Positions 9,504 through 17,171 of a stretch of 64,000 nucleotides of DNA are shown here, one piece after another (within the stretch, counting starts at the first letter, position 1; each line of letters opens with the position of its first letter). The stretch lies in contig NFUV01000001.1 in NCBI GenBank assembly GCA_002127295.1, positions 2,056,538-2,120,537 on the forward strand, in the 5' to 3' direction. The notes below the pieces were generated by a model. It was not told where the DNA came from, ran no database searches, and saw only the letters and a list, made by a program, of their open reading frames with translations. Source of the DNA: Chitinophagaceae bacterium IBVUCB2 (GTDB lineage: Bacteria; Bacteroidota; Bacteroidia; Chitinophagales; Chitinophagaceae). The translations under genes were made by a program, and so were the position numbers.

Positions 9504-9546
9504 AACAGGAAAGTTAGTAAAAGAATCGCTGCCAATAAACCCTGAA

Positions 9547-9554
9547 TATCTTTC
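9547..9554 (+). promoter_or_regulatory. -7-like element before the WXXGXXY-repeat gene
   Basis: TATCTTTC matches the Bacteroidota TAnnTTTG/C -7 pattern and lies 31 bases before the ATG at 9585. No convincing -33 TTTG is visible. The same octamer lies just before nagA at 29015. Confidence 0.35.
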
Positions 9555-9584
9555 CCGGTCATATAGTCCTTAAACAAAATAGCT

Positions 9585-9878
9585 ATGAAAATTAAAGCAG
9601 TAGTAATAATGTGTTTGTTGGTAGCGGGATTGCAACTGCAGGCACAGCATGTAAGAGTCCGGTTAAATTTTCCGGTTGCTGTTCGCATGGGAGCACCCGG
9701 TCCTTCTCCCCGGCATGGTGCCATTTGGATAGGGCCAGAATGGCGTTGGAAACGGGGACAATATGTAGCAGTACCCGGCTATTGGTCAAGCCCCAGATAT
9801 GACAGGGCTGTGTGGGTTCCCGGTCATTGGCAATATACCCGCAGAGGATATAAATGGGTGCCGGGTCGCTGGCGATAA
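9585..9878 (+). CDS. Small secreted WXXGXXY/YXWGXW-repeat protein
   Basis: The 97-residue product has a signal peptide (1-20, ending LQLQAQ) and a tryptophan/proline-rich repeat body: WIGPEWRWKRGQYVAVPGYW, AVWVPGHWQYTRRGYKWVPG. Regularly spaced W-V-P-G-x-W units are typical of the YXWGXW/WXXGXXY-repeat family of envelope proteins in Gram-negative bacteria. The function is not established, and a structural or surface-associated role is only a guess. A strong bidirectional terminator follows. Confidence 0.85.
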   Translation: MKIKAVVIMCLLVAGLQLQAQHVRVRLNFPVAVRMGAPGPSPRHGAIWIGPEWRWKRGQYVAVPGYWSSPRYDRAVWVPGHWQYTRRGYKWVPGRWR

Positions 9879-9910
9879 AAATGTTTCTCACTTCTATGTC
9901 GGGTCCATAC

Positions 9911-9947
9911 AAAAAACCCTGTTCCGTTTTCGGATACAGGGTTTTTA
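9911..9947. terminator. Bidirectional terminator
   Basis: AAAAACCCTGT (9912-9922) pairs with ACAGGGTTTTT (9936-9946), extended by inner TCCG/CGGA around a TTTT loop. A- and T-tracts flank both sides, so it can terminate the + gene ending at 9878 and the - gene ending at 9971. Confidence 0.85.
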
Positions 9948-9957
9948 CATAGTTCAT

Positions 9958-10974
9958 GTTGTGTGCAGTTTTAGTTGTGCTTGGCAAGTTTAAATTCTTT
10001 GTTGTCAAGAATTAAAATAGCGTCCCCGCCAATATGGGTCAGTCCGCCTCTTATCTCACCTTCTTCGTAAGTCAGTACAATTGGGTCAATGAAGGTGTAT
10101 GAAATGGCGTTATAGTTGTCATTATAGAGACCGTCTTTGCTAACTGGGTAATTATTAAATAGCTCTTTGTTGTAAGATGGTTGCATGGCTTTGATTAAAG
10201 CCTTTTCAGCGTCAAGAAATACTTTTTCTTGGTCTGGATAATTTTCACCAAGCAATGATGCAACCATGTCTTTTGTGTCTGCTCCATCTCCAAATGATTG
10301 GATTTGCAAATTTTCTTGGAACTCAAAAGGAAGAATTACAATTTCATTTGCTGGTAATTGCTTTTCAGTTACTGGAGCTTCCAAAGATAAAATGTCTTGG
10401 AATGTCGCATGTCCTGTTAGTCGTTTCAATATACTTTGCTTTGTTGCTTTACCAACATAATGAACCTTGTAATTTGTGAATGATTTCCAGTCCCCTTCAA
10501 CCTCGCAATCAATAAATCCTTTCCACCAATTTTGGAGAAGCTTTTCTGGAGAAAACCAAATAATAAACTCCTTTCCTTTTTCCGTATGTCTAACTAATGA
10601 GAAACCAAGAATATTTTGAAAAGGAGGCTTTTCTTGCTTAATAGATTTGTCAAGGTAATTAAATGCTACATCAACAACATTATCCTTTATTAACCCAAAT
10701 ATTTCTTGGTCAAATGGTAGTTGGCATTTCAATACATTCGGATTGCCTTTTTGATGGATTTCAAAGTTCAATTGATATACTGTCGTGTCAGGGATTACAT
10801 TTTCAAAGGTTATAACGGGTCTTTGCCCAATCAGATAAAGGCTTGCTTTCTCAAGTGCTCTGTCAATTAACTTGTCATCTTTGACAACAGCAAATTCGTA
10901 AGCTGTCAATGGAGCATAAGCTAATTCAAGTTGATTTAATAAGCTCTTTCGGTTCATAAAAAATTGCACACAAC
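9958..10974 (-). repeat. Inverted-repeat-bounded accessory gene unit 2
   Basis: GTTGTGTGCAGTTTT (9958-9972) is the inverse of AAAATTGCACACAAC (10960-10974), 14 of 15 bases. The left arm overlaps the stop codon of the enclosed gene and the right arm overlaps its first codons. The YGTTG-N3-GCAR core is shared with the units at 413-1474 and 21997-22587. Confidence 0.6.
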
Positions 10975-10990
10975 TCATAAATATACGCAA
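9971..10990 (-). CDS. GIY-YIG-like nuclease-fold protein
   Basis: I recognise no named family, but residues ~175-285 carry the ordered GIY-YIG landmarks: HYVGKATKQSILKRLTGH (Tyr178, Arg190, His194), then AEKALIKAMQPSYN with Glu262 and Asn274. That is the pattern Y-R-H-E-N of the nuclease fold. Residues 1-170 are a separate alpha/beta region without a known motif. No signal peptide is present, so it is probably cytosolic. Translation may begin at ATG 10990 (MRIFMSCVQFF) or at 10957 (MNRKSLLNQ). The gene ends are embedded in the arms of a 15-bp inverted repeat, which suggests a mobile or exchanged unit. Confidence 0.7.
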   Translation of the reverse strand: MRIFMSCVQFFMNRKSLLNQLELAYAPLTAYEFAVVKDDKLIDRALEKASLYLIGQRPVITFENVIPDTTVYQLNFEIHQKGNPNVLKCQLPFDQEIFGLIKDNVVDVAFNYLDKSIKQEKPPFQNILGFSLVRHTEKGKEFIIWFSPEKLLQNWWKGFIDCEVEGDWKSFTNYKVHYVGKATKQSILKRLTGHATFQDILSLEAPVTEKQLPANEIVILPFEFQENLQIQSFGDGADTKDMVASLLGENYPDQEKVFLDAEKALIKAMQPSYNKELFNNYPVSKDGLYNDNYNAISYTFIDPIVLTYEEGEIRGGLTHIGGDAILILDNKEFKLAKHN

Positions 10991-11035
10991 CTCCTTGTAT
11001 AAATTTCAATTGAAAATCAATGTATTTTTATACAA

Positions 11036-11263
11036 ATGATTAAACTAAAATACTGGAACGAGGCTTTGCAAATTGCCATGGCAGATTGGAAAACAGTGTA
11101 CCAGTTTCCCGAACGAGAACTAATGATAAAAGAAATTCATCAGGGAAATCTTTATTATCGTCGTTGTGGCAGCAATCAACGCATCAGCTACCGGCAACTA
11201 AAAAAGGGGTTGCAGAAAAAGGAAATTATTATTTATGAAGAATTAAACCTCCTGCCATTTTGA
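11036..11263 (+). CDS. Small hypothetical protein, 75 aa
   Basis: A 75-residue basic, aromatic-rich protein (MIKLKYWNEALQIAMADWKT...) with no signal peptide or recognised domain. Its stop codon is directly adjacent to the convergent stop of kdnB (11264), which argues that both ends are real. The ATG at 11036 is close to the upstream accessory unit. A coding function is likely from the compact spacing but not proven by any motif. Confidence 0.6.
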   Translation: MIKLKYWNEALQIAMADWKTVYQFPERELMIKEIHQGNLYYRRCGSNQRISYRQLKKGLQKKEIIIYEELNLLPF

Positions 11264-12337
11264 TTACAACTTATCATACAAAGCTCTCAACCTCTCTCTC
11301 GTCATTATTTTTTCCCAGTCTTTTCCCAATGCATTTTCCCAAAGCGGCTTCATGCCCATGGATACGCCAATCATCTTGTCAAAATCATCTTCGCTTAATC
11401 CTTTGCAAATGCCCGTTGGTATATCGATCTTATTTTTTTCAACCATGTATTTAAATTCTTTTACACCGGCCGGATAATATTCTTCGAGGTGATTCATCAC
11501 AATACAATTACCAATACCATGTTTGGTACCGAGTAAATAACTCAAACCATAACTTACGGCATGTGCCACACCTACCTGTGAGTAGGCGATGCTCATTCCA
11601 CCGGCATAAGAGGCCATCATTAATTTATCATCACAATCATCATTCCACCCATCAGTCTTTACAAAAACATCACGGCAAAGCTCCAAAGCTTTTTCTCCAT
11701 AGCTTTTGCTGAACTCATTTAAAAAAGTTCCTTCCAAACTTTCAATGCAATGGATATAACAATCCATGCCTGTATAAAAACGCTGATTGGCTGGTGCGTT
11801 GGCTGTTAATTCCGGGTCCAATACTATTTGGTCAAATGGTGTGAAGTCGGAATTCATTCCCAGTTTTTTTGTTGGTCCTGTTAATACAGTTGTTCTTGAA
11901 ACTTCTGCACCTGTACCACTGAGCGTAGGAATACCAACTTTATAAACACCGGGTTTTTTTACCAAATCCCATCCCTGGTAATCGGCAGAAGAGCCGGGGT
12001 TGTTCATCATTAATGAAACAGCTTTTGCTAAATCCATCGCTGAGCCACCGCCGATACCGATAATACCGCTTACAGTTCCAAACTCATCTTTTATTTGTTG
12101 TGCAAGTGTATCAACATATGTTGTTTTGGGTTCGTAAGTAACGTCAACAAAAATTACTTTATCATTTCCACGAACAGGAATTCTGGTGACCAGCGGCTTG
12201 CCCTCAAAAAAATGATCGACTAAAAAAACCATAGGCTTATCATCTTTACGATGCGGTGCTATGATCTCATCTAATTGATTAAAAGAACCACGGCCATACA
12301 CTACATAGCCAACGAGTTTAAAGTTTCTGAATTTCAT
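11264..12337 (-). CDS. kdnB: 3-deoxy-manno-octulosonate 8-oxidase KdnB (iron-type alcohol dehydrogenase fold)
   Basis: This is an iron-containing alcohol dehydrogenase family enzyme. Landmarks are IGIGGGSAMDLAKAV (NAD-binding, ~93-107) and metal ligands Asp192, His196, His259 and His273 in MDCYIHCIESLEG and HAVSYGL...TKHGIGN. The text closely resembles KdnB of Shewanella as I remember it (GRGSF, FLVD, GKPL, RIPV, YQGWDLVKKP, SGTGAE). KdnB oxidises the C8 hydroxyl of Kdo before KdnA aminates it to 8-amino-Kdo for lipopolysaccharide. The nearby kdsB supports this. kdnA is not in the window. The 357-residue length is normal. Confidence 0.82.
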   Translation of the reverse strand: MKFRNFKLVGYVVYGRGSFNQLDEIIAPHRKDDKPMVFLVDHFFEGKPLVTRIPVRGNDKVIFVDVTYEPKTTYVDTLAQQIKDEFGTVSGIIGIGGGSAMDLAKAVSLMMNNPGSSADYQGWDLVKKPGVYKVGIPTLSGTGAEVSRTTVLTGPTKKLGMNSDFTPFDQIVLDPELTANAPANQRFYTGMDCYIHCIESLEGTFLNEFSKSYGEKALELCRDVFVKTDGWNDDCDDKLMMASYAGGMSIAYSQVGVAHAVSYGLSYLLGTKHGIGNCIVMNHLEEYYPAGVKEFKYMVEKNKIDIPTGICKGLSEDDFDKMIGVSMGMKPLWENALGKDWEKIMTRERLRALYDKL

Positions 12338-12349
12338 GAGTTATTTTTT

Positions 12350-12815
12350 ACCACAGAATGCACAGATTAATACACAGAAAACACAGATATTAATGTATTA
12401 GACGTTTTATCCCTTTCTTTAAGTCTGCTACATTAAAATTTATAAGCAAACCTACTTTAGATTGGGTTAATTTCAAATAAGTCAATACTTGTGCGGTGTG
12501 TACATCTGTTAGTGCCTCAACAGACTTTATTTCTACTATAACTTTTCTTTCTACAAATAGGTCTAACCGATATCCAATATCAAGCTTTACTTCTTCGTAA
12601 AGGAGTGGCAACGCTTTTTCTTTTTCAACGAATAACCCCTCTTTTGTTAAAACATAATAAAGACATTCTTTATAAGAACTTTCTAACAAACCAGGCCCAA
12701 GCTCCGAGTGTACTTTAAAAGAAGCGCCGATAATCTTTCCCGTTATTTCATTTATTTCTTCTAAACTGTGCAATCTGTGCAATCTGTGCTATATTAAATC
12801 TGAGTAATCCGTGGT
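12350..12815 (-). mobile_element. GxxExxY cassette A with terminal inverted repeats
   Basis: The left terminus ACCACAGAATGCACAGATTA (12350-12369, + strand) and right terminus ACCACGGATTACTCAGATTT (12796-12815, - strand) are inverted, 15 of 20 bases identical. Both match the termini of cassette B. Extra CACAGA(TT) units fill the inner flanks. The unit occupies the whole gap between kdsB (stop 12823) and kdnB (start 12337), in the same direction. No transposase is encoded, and no target duplication is obvious. Confidence 0.65.
12390..12782 (-). CDS. GxxExxY family protein, PD-(D/E)XK-like
   Basis: A 130-residue protein with the family signature GLLESSY (residues 31-37) and a restriction-endonuclease-like core: RLDLFVERKVIVEIK, with Asp74 and Glu84-x-Lys86, then Gln98 in AQVLTYLKL. 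The nuclease fold is known for the family; activity and substrate are not. No ATG is available: a TAG precedes, and the only starts are TTG at 12782 or 12773, inside the CACAGATTG repeats of the cassette terminus. It lies co-directionally between kdsB and kdnB and is unrelated to Kdo metabolism. Confidence 0.85.
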   Translation of the reverse strand: MHRLHSLEEINEITGKIIGASFKVHSELGPGLLESSYKECLYYVLTKEGLFVEKEKALPLLYEEVKLDIGYRLDLFVERKVIVEIKSVEALTDVHTAQVLTYLKLTQSKVGLLINFNVADLKKGIKRLIH

Positions 12816-12822
12816 TAAACTA

Positions 12823-13539
12823 TTAAAGAAGCTTCGCTGCTTTTTCCAAATCCTCCGGCGTATCAATTTCAACTCCCATATAGTCTACGATGATCATGCG
12901 AAGCGGGATACCATTTTCCAAATAGCGGAGACATTCAACTTTTTCAGCGGCTTCCAGCGGCGTTACCGGCCATTGCGTAAAACTCATTAATGCCTGCTTG
13001 CGGAAAGCATATACGCCAATGTGTTCGTAATAGGTAGTAGGAAAATTATTATCTCTGGGGTAAGGAATCACCGAACGACTGAAGAATAAGGAATTCATAT
13101 TCTTATCCACCGCCACTTTTACAAAATTAGGATCCATGATGTCGTTATGGTCAGTTAATACCTGCATCATGGAAGCCACTTGTACAGCATTATCATTAAA
13201 CTGAGCTAACAATTTTTGCAAAGGCTCTCTTTTTACAAAAGGAGTATCGCCCTGTACGTTCACAATTATATCAACATCCATATCAGCTGCTGCTTCTGCT
13301 ATTCTATCACTACCACTTTCATGTTCGTTCTTACTCATAAGGGCCCTACCCCCGGCATTTGTGATCTCCGAATAAATAATATCGCTGTCGGTAACTACTA
13401 CCACCTCATCAAAAAGACCGGTGGCTATTGTTGCATCGTAAGTATGGCGAATTACAGTTTTGTCTCCCAATAACTGCATCAGTTTGGCAGGAAATCTTGT
13501 AGCAGCGAACCGTGCCGGTATCATGGCGATCTTCTTCAT
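12823..13539 (-). CDS. kdsB: 3-deoxy-manno-octulosonate cytidylyltransferase
   Basis: KdsB activates Kdo (or 8-amino-Kdo) to its CMP sugar for lipid A core assembly, in the cytosol. The 238-residue protein shows the nucleotide-binding start MIPARFAATRFPAKLMQLL, the VNVQGDTPFV metal/CMP motif near residue 95, EHIGVYAFRKQAL, and the terminal VEIDTPEDLEKA. The natural downstream partner is kdnB on the same strand, now separated by a GxxExxY cassette. That neighbour raises the possibility that the substrate is the 8-amino sugar, but residues deciding this cannot be judged here. Confidence 0.95.
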   Translation of the reverse strand: MKKIAMIPARFAATRFPAKLMQLLGDKTVIRHTYDATIATGLFDEVVVVTDSDIIYSEITNAGGRALMSKNEHESGSDRIAEAAADMDVDIIVNVQGDTPFVKREPLQKLLAQFNDNAVQVASMMQVLTDHNDIMDPNFVKVAVDKNMNSLFFSRSVIPYPRDNNFPTTYYEHIGVYAFRKQALMSFTQWPVTPLEAAEKVECLRYLENGIPLRMIIVDYMGVEIDTPEDLEKAAKLL

Positions 13540-13548
13540 GCGGTAAAA

Positions 13549-14325
13549 TTACACCCCAGCACTGATAGAAATGACTAACTGGTTTTCCAATATATACATT
13601 TCAAATTCATAATAGGCGCCATCTTCATAACCTATTCTTATCTTTTCAATAGAAAAAGGGCCCGCATAATCTGCTTCCTCAACTCGTTTGCGCAATTCTA
13701 TTTCATATTCTCTCTCTCCCTTTTTAAACTTTTTACTGGTCGTTGGAAATTCATCTTTTTCACCAAACACTTCCTGAAACTGGGTGATAAGCCGGCAGAG
13801 CAGAAAACCCTGCTGCAAACCAAAACCGGGTAAAAAATAAGTATCGGAACCATATTCATAACCGTTGAATTCCTGGTGTTCCGCCCCGTTTTTATAAAGT
13901 TGTTTCTTTAACTCCCATCCGCTTTCAGTCATCTCGGCTGTTTTTCCGGAACGGATTATTAGTTGCTGGCCAAAAGGTGCAGCTACCTGGGCCAGGTATT
14001 GTTTCATATCTTTTACCGTGGCGAGTTTTGGCGGAGGCCAGGGGAATAAATAACTGTCAACGATATAACCAGTCTTGTTATTAAACTTCACTTTTCTCCA
14101 ATAACCTGTCAAGCCCTCGGTAATAATTTCCTTCCAACCGCCATCTTCATCTATTAAGCTAATTTTTGTTCCATAAGGAATTTTATCAAGCACCTTAGCA
14201 TTAGCATCAGCGGTTTCACGAATGCTTAAGCCGGATTTTGCTGCTACATACATTATGCGGTCAAAAACCTGTGACCAACTGTTGATTGAAACAAGAACAA
14301 GAACGAGTAAAAAGAATTTCCTCAT
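13549..14325 (-). CDS. Secreted bacterial SH3-domain protein
   Basis: A 258-residue protein with a signal peptide (1-18, cleavage near SWSQ). Residues ~22-95 resemble a bacterial SH3 (SH3b) domain: YVAAKSGLSIRETADANAKV, IPYGTKISLID, a GYWRKVKF turn and KTGYIVDSYLF. Such domains usually bind cell-wall peptides. The C-terminal ~150 residues are not recognised. The stop lies just 9 bases before kdsB, so the genes could share a transcript, but a functional link is not evident. Confidence 0.75.
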   Translation of the reverse strand: MRKFFLLVLVLVSINSWSQVFDRIMYVAAKSGLSIRETADANAKVLDKIPYGTKISLIDEDGGWKEIITEGLTGYWRKVKFNNKTGYIVDSYLFPWPPPKLATVKDMKQYLAQVAAPFGQQLIIRSGKTAEMTESGWELKKQLYKNGAEHQEFNGYEYGSDTYFLPGFGLQQGFLLCRLITQFQEVFGEKDEFPTTSKKFKKGEREYEIELRKRVEEADYAGPFSIEKIRIGYEDGAYYEFEMYILENQLVISISAGV

Positions 14326-14347
14326 ATTGTGTGATTGTAAAGATTGA

Positions 14348-15172
14348 TCAGCTATCCAACTTTTGAAAAGGTTTTTTAAGAAGACTCAGTACATCTTCAT
14401 CTTTTTCGGCGGGATAATAACGGTCGAGACCGTAGCGGATTTCTTTGGTATCCAGTTTTCCAAAAGTTCCTAATAATCTATCCCAGATAGAAAACACAGC
14501 ACCATAATTAGTATCTGTATAAGGCTGCTTCCAGTGGTGATGTACTTTATGCATATTGGGAGAAATAAGAACGTAGCTCAACGCAGCATCTAATTTTTTT
14601 GGCAGACTGATATTTGCATGGGTAAAGGCAGTGGCAATTACTACCAGTGTCTGGTAAATCATTACACTATACATAGGAGCACCAGAGATAAAAATAAAAA
14701 TGATAAAGAAAATACCTCTTAATAAACTATCACCGGGATGATGACGCAAACCTGTTGTTACATCAACATTGGTATCGCTATGATGAACAAGATGAAAACG
14801 CCAAAGTAACGGCACTTTATGCATTACCAAATGCACCAGCCAGCTGCTGAAATCCAATGCCAGCACACCAATGATCACCGTGAGCAATACATTGGCATTA
14901 AACCAATACACCAAACCAAAGCCGTTATGCAAACACCAATCGGAAAGCAGTATAATTAATACTGCCAGCCCCGTATGAACGATAAGATGGATAACCGTGA
15001 AAACAAAATTTACTCCTGCATGGCGAAGCTTATTTTTTTTGTAGCGGAGTGAAATCAGCGGTATAGCCCCTTCAATAATCCAGAAGAATAATAAACCACC
15101 AACAAGAATGGCCATTCTCTCCAGGGGTCGTTGTTCAAGGGTTTGGAAATGTTCAATAATGCTATCCCACAT
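14348..15172 (-). CDS. Sterol desaturase / fatty acid hydroxylase family membrane protein
   Basis: A 274-residue integral membrane protein of the di-iron hydroxylase superfamily. Histidine boxes are visible: HLVMH (114-118), HLVHH (127-131), HH at 144-145 and MHKVHHH near residue 205. Several hydrophobic helices occur at ~22-42, 55-78, 95-112 and 152-185. Bacterial members hydroxylate or desaturate sterol-like, carotenoid or lipid substrates; the substrate here is unknown. It starts with ATG at 15172. The 13549 gene follows on the same strand after 22 bases, so both may be cotranscribed. Confidence 0.88.
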   Translation of the reverse strand: MWDSIIEHFQTLEQRPLERMAILVGGLLFFWIIEGAIPLISLRYKKNKLRHAGVNFVFTVIHLIVHTGLAVLIILLSDWCLHNGFGLVYWFNANVLLTVIIGVLALDFSSWLVHLVMHKVPLLWRFHLVHHSDTNVDVTTGLRHHPGDSLLRGIFFIIFIFISGAPMYSVMIYQTLVVIATAFTHANISLPKKLDAALSYVLISPNMHKVHHHWKQPYTDTNYGAVFSIWDRLLGTFGKLDTKEIRYGLDRYYPAEKDEDVLSLLKKPFQKLDS

Positions 15173-15227
15173 CGTTAGCTATTTTCAGTTAAAAGGTACG
15201 AAGGAAAACAATAGAATTATGTCCTGT

Positions 15228-15635
15228 TCAATTTTCTAACATTTCTTCAGCAAATTCGTTTCCACAATCAAAACAATGATTAACAGTTTCCACAGCCATA
15301 GCAAAATTGGTAAAGGAAAAAGTAAGTAAAGCACTAAGCCAGTTAGCAGCCTTGCGAGGGGTACTGACCACTTCAATATTATGAGAACCGCATGCCGGGC
15401 AAGTAATTTTTGCTTTATGGTCTAGTTGCAATTGTTTTAATATATCAAAAGCTTTCTTTGCCTCCGCTTCTTCCACCATTAGCTTAATTCCACCAACAGC
15501 ATTGGTAAGGATAGGGTCGATGGTAACCGTATTTTCATCCTTCAACCAGCATTTAAAACCATCTTCTTCCAGCCGGCCCATTGCAATATGTGCCGATACA
15601 TAATTATCATAGATCCAAACGGGTACAAATTTCAT
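15228..15635 (-). CDS. DUF2007-type protein with C-terminal zinc ribbon
   Basis: A 135-residue cytosolic protein. Residues 1-70 (VPVWIYDNYVSAHIAMGRLE, then GGIKLMVEEAEAKKAFDIL) match the DUF2007 putative signal-transducing fold. This is followed by a zinc ribbon with two pairs, CPACGSHN and CFDCGNEF. The hydrophobic segment WLSALLTFSFTNFAMAVE between the cysteine pairs is unusual and might contact membrane. The ligand and partners are unknown. It ends 55 bases upstream of the desaturase-like gene on the same strand. Confidence 0.8.
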   Translation of the reverse strand: MKFVPVWIYDNYVSAHIAMGRLEEDGFKCWLKDENTVTIDPILTNAVGGIKLMVEEAEAKKAFDILKQLQLDHKAKITCPACGSHNIEVVSTPRKAANWLSALLTFSFTNFAMAVETVNHCFDCGNEFAEEMLEN

Positions 15636-15646
15636 AATAGTTTTTA

Positions 15647-16402
15647 TTAACGGCCATATTCATCACCATACTCCTCTGCATATTTCTCATATCGTTTTAT
15701 CATGGTAATGTTTTTCTTTTCAATATCAGTAAGAAAACCTTTAATGTTGACCGTGTTGGGAACATACCAATCTTCATTCTCAAATTGCTGGCGCAAATGT
15801 TTTCGGTTAAAACAATAACCATGACGGGCAAAAATCTCATTGCGCATAAATTCCAGGTCTTCTTTCATTTCATTCTCTACATCTTCGGGTTTTAATAAGC
15901 GTTGCGAAGCCTGGGGGTAAGAGCCAACAGCAGGATTATACGTAAATTTTTTACGTTCCAAAGCAAAGGTCTTGGCGGGTTTTTTTGCATCGTTTGGTTT
16001 CCATGTACCACTCACTGCAACAGCATTCGATTCAGCGATTTCAAAATTAAAAACACCATCATCTTTATGATCGCCGGGTTCTTTAGCAGTTATAGAAAAG
16101 ATATTGCCATTTTTTACAATTGTTCCGGCAAAAGGCCTGTCATTACCACCAACAATAGAGCGGCCCACAACAGAATCCTTATCAGCACGGGTTATCAATA
16201 ATGTAATTTTATTATCACCAAAAGCACCTACAAAAGAGCCCAATAATGCTTCATAAATTGAAGGAGCAGGCGGTACTGTTGTAGCAGTAGTTGCAATAGC
16301 CGTATCATCTTTTACTTCTTTCTCTGAAGTACCGGCAGTTTTTTCATTATTACAGGCCAGCAAAAAAGAAACAGCCAGCAGCGAAAGCAAAAATTTTCTC
16401 AT
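15647..16402 (-). CDS. YARHG-domain lipoprotein
   Basis: The start is taken as ATG 16402, giving MRKFLLSLLAVSFLLACNNE with lipobox LLAC; a longer reading to 16537 would destroy the signal and collide with the divergent gene. The middle is a beta-rich lipoprotein body of unknown fold. The C-terminus has a YARHG domain (MRNEIFARHGYCFNRKHLRQ, with conserved aromatic residues through NEDWYVP), which is extracellular in known proteins. It is probably an outer-membrane or periplasmic lipoprotein. It ends 11 bases upstream of the DUF2007 gene start, suggesting an operon. Confidence 0.85.
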   Translation of the reverse strand: MRKFLLSLLAVSFLLACNNEKTAGTSEKEVKDDTAIATTATTVPPAPSIYEALLGSFVGAFGDNKITLLITRADKDSVVGRSIVGGNDRPFAGTIVKNGNIFSITAKEPGDHKDDGVFNFEIAESNAVAVSGTWKPNDAKKPAKTFALERKKFTYNPAVGSYPQASQRLLKPEDVENEMKEDLEFMRNEIFARHGYCFNRKHLRQQFENEDWYVPNTVNIKGFLTDIEKKNITMIKRYEKYAEEYGDEYGR

Positions 16403-16493
16403 GGTGAAAGGTTTAAATTTGTAAGAGGAGTTAATTAATGGTCTTTTAAAATTAGGACAAATAATCAGTCGCACAAACACCATAAATGCCGGC

Positions 16494-17123
16494 TTGCTAA
16501 TATTGCTGGCTTTCTTTTGCTGGCTAATGGCATCCATTACGATGGCCTATATCCCCTACAATACGGATGTTGGCTTTTTACGCATCAAACAACAATATAT
16601 CAGCATCGGTCACTGGCGAACGGCCTTCTTTATTCATGTATATGCAAGTATGTGGGTATTGTTTGCCGGGTTCACCCAGTTTTCAAAAGCCATACAAAGA
16701 AACCAACCCAAACTTCACCGCACACTCGGCTACATTTATGTAGCAGATGTTTTATTAATTACCGGCCCGGCAGGATTGTTAATGGGTTTTTATGCTAACG
16801 GCGGCTTATGGTCAAGAATTGCATTTGTTTTATTGGCGATACTGTGGATCTATTTCACTGCTATGGCATTGGTAAAAGCAAAACAAAAAAACTTCAAGGC
16901 GCATCGTAATTATATGATAAGAAGCTATGCACTTACCTTGTCCGCTATTACATTAAGAGCATGGAAATATGCAATCACTAATACGGTCACCCTTCCGCCG
17001 ATGGATGTATACCGTGTAGTAGCATGGGTAGGCTGGGTTGGAAATTTAGCATTTGCCGAGTGGCTCATCTTCCGCCATAAACAAAAACAAGCGTATAAAA
17101 AAAGAAGCCCACAAATATTGTGA
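16494..17123 (+). CDS. DUF2306-like integral membrane protein
   Basis: A membrane protein with about five helices, a GHWRTAFFIHVYASMWVLFA segment and HRTLGYIYVADVLL, resembling the DUF2306 family of predicted membrane proteins, whose conserved histidines could bind heme. The role is not established. The start is uncertain: TTG at 16494 is the first conventional start, but the frame stays open upstream (…QIISRTNTINAGLLILLAFF) and the natural N-terminus may be about 15 residues longer with a non-standard codon. The 3' end carries the dnaN terminator on the opposite strand. Confidence 0.75.
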   Translation: MLILLAFFCWLMASITMAYIPYNTDVGFLRIKQQYISIGHWRTAFFIHVYASMWVLFAGFTQFSKAIQRNQPKLHRTLGYIYVADVLLITGPAGLLMGFYANGGLWSRIAFVLLAILWIYFTAMALVKAKQKNFKAHRNYMIRSYALTLSAITLRAWKYAITNTVTLPPMDVYRVVAWVGWVGNLAFAEWLIFRHKQKQAYKKRSPQIL

Positions 17124-17128
17124 GCTTC
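17096..17128 (-). terminator. dnaN terminator on the minus strand
   Basis: Read on the minus strand, GAAGCTCACAA / TTGTGGGCTTC (17118-17128 and 17104-17114, 10 of 11 paired) is followed by TTTTTTT. It serves the minus-strand dnaN transcript and overlaps the last codons of the + strand DUF2306-like gene. Confidence 0.7.
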
Positions 17129-17171
17129 CAAATTCATTTCAAATCTTATTGATCAATTAAATCAGTGGTCT

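Noticed and set aside
12338-12822. Target-site duplication around cassette A
   Set aside because: The flanking bases do not contain a convincing direct repeat, and the same holds for cassette B.
12823-13539. Assigning kdsB specifically to 8-amino-Kdo
   Set aside because: The kdnB neighbour suggests it, but I cannot identify specificity residues and kdnA is absent from the window.
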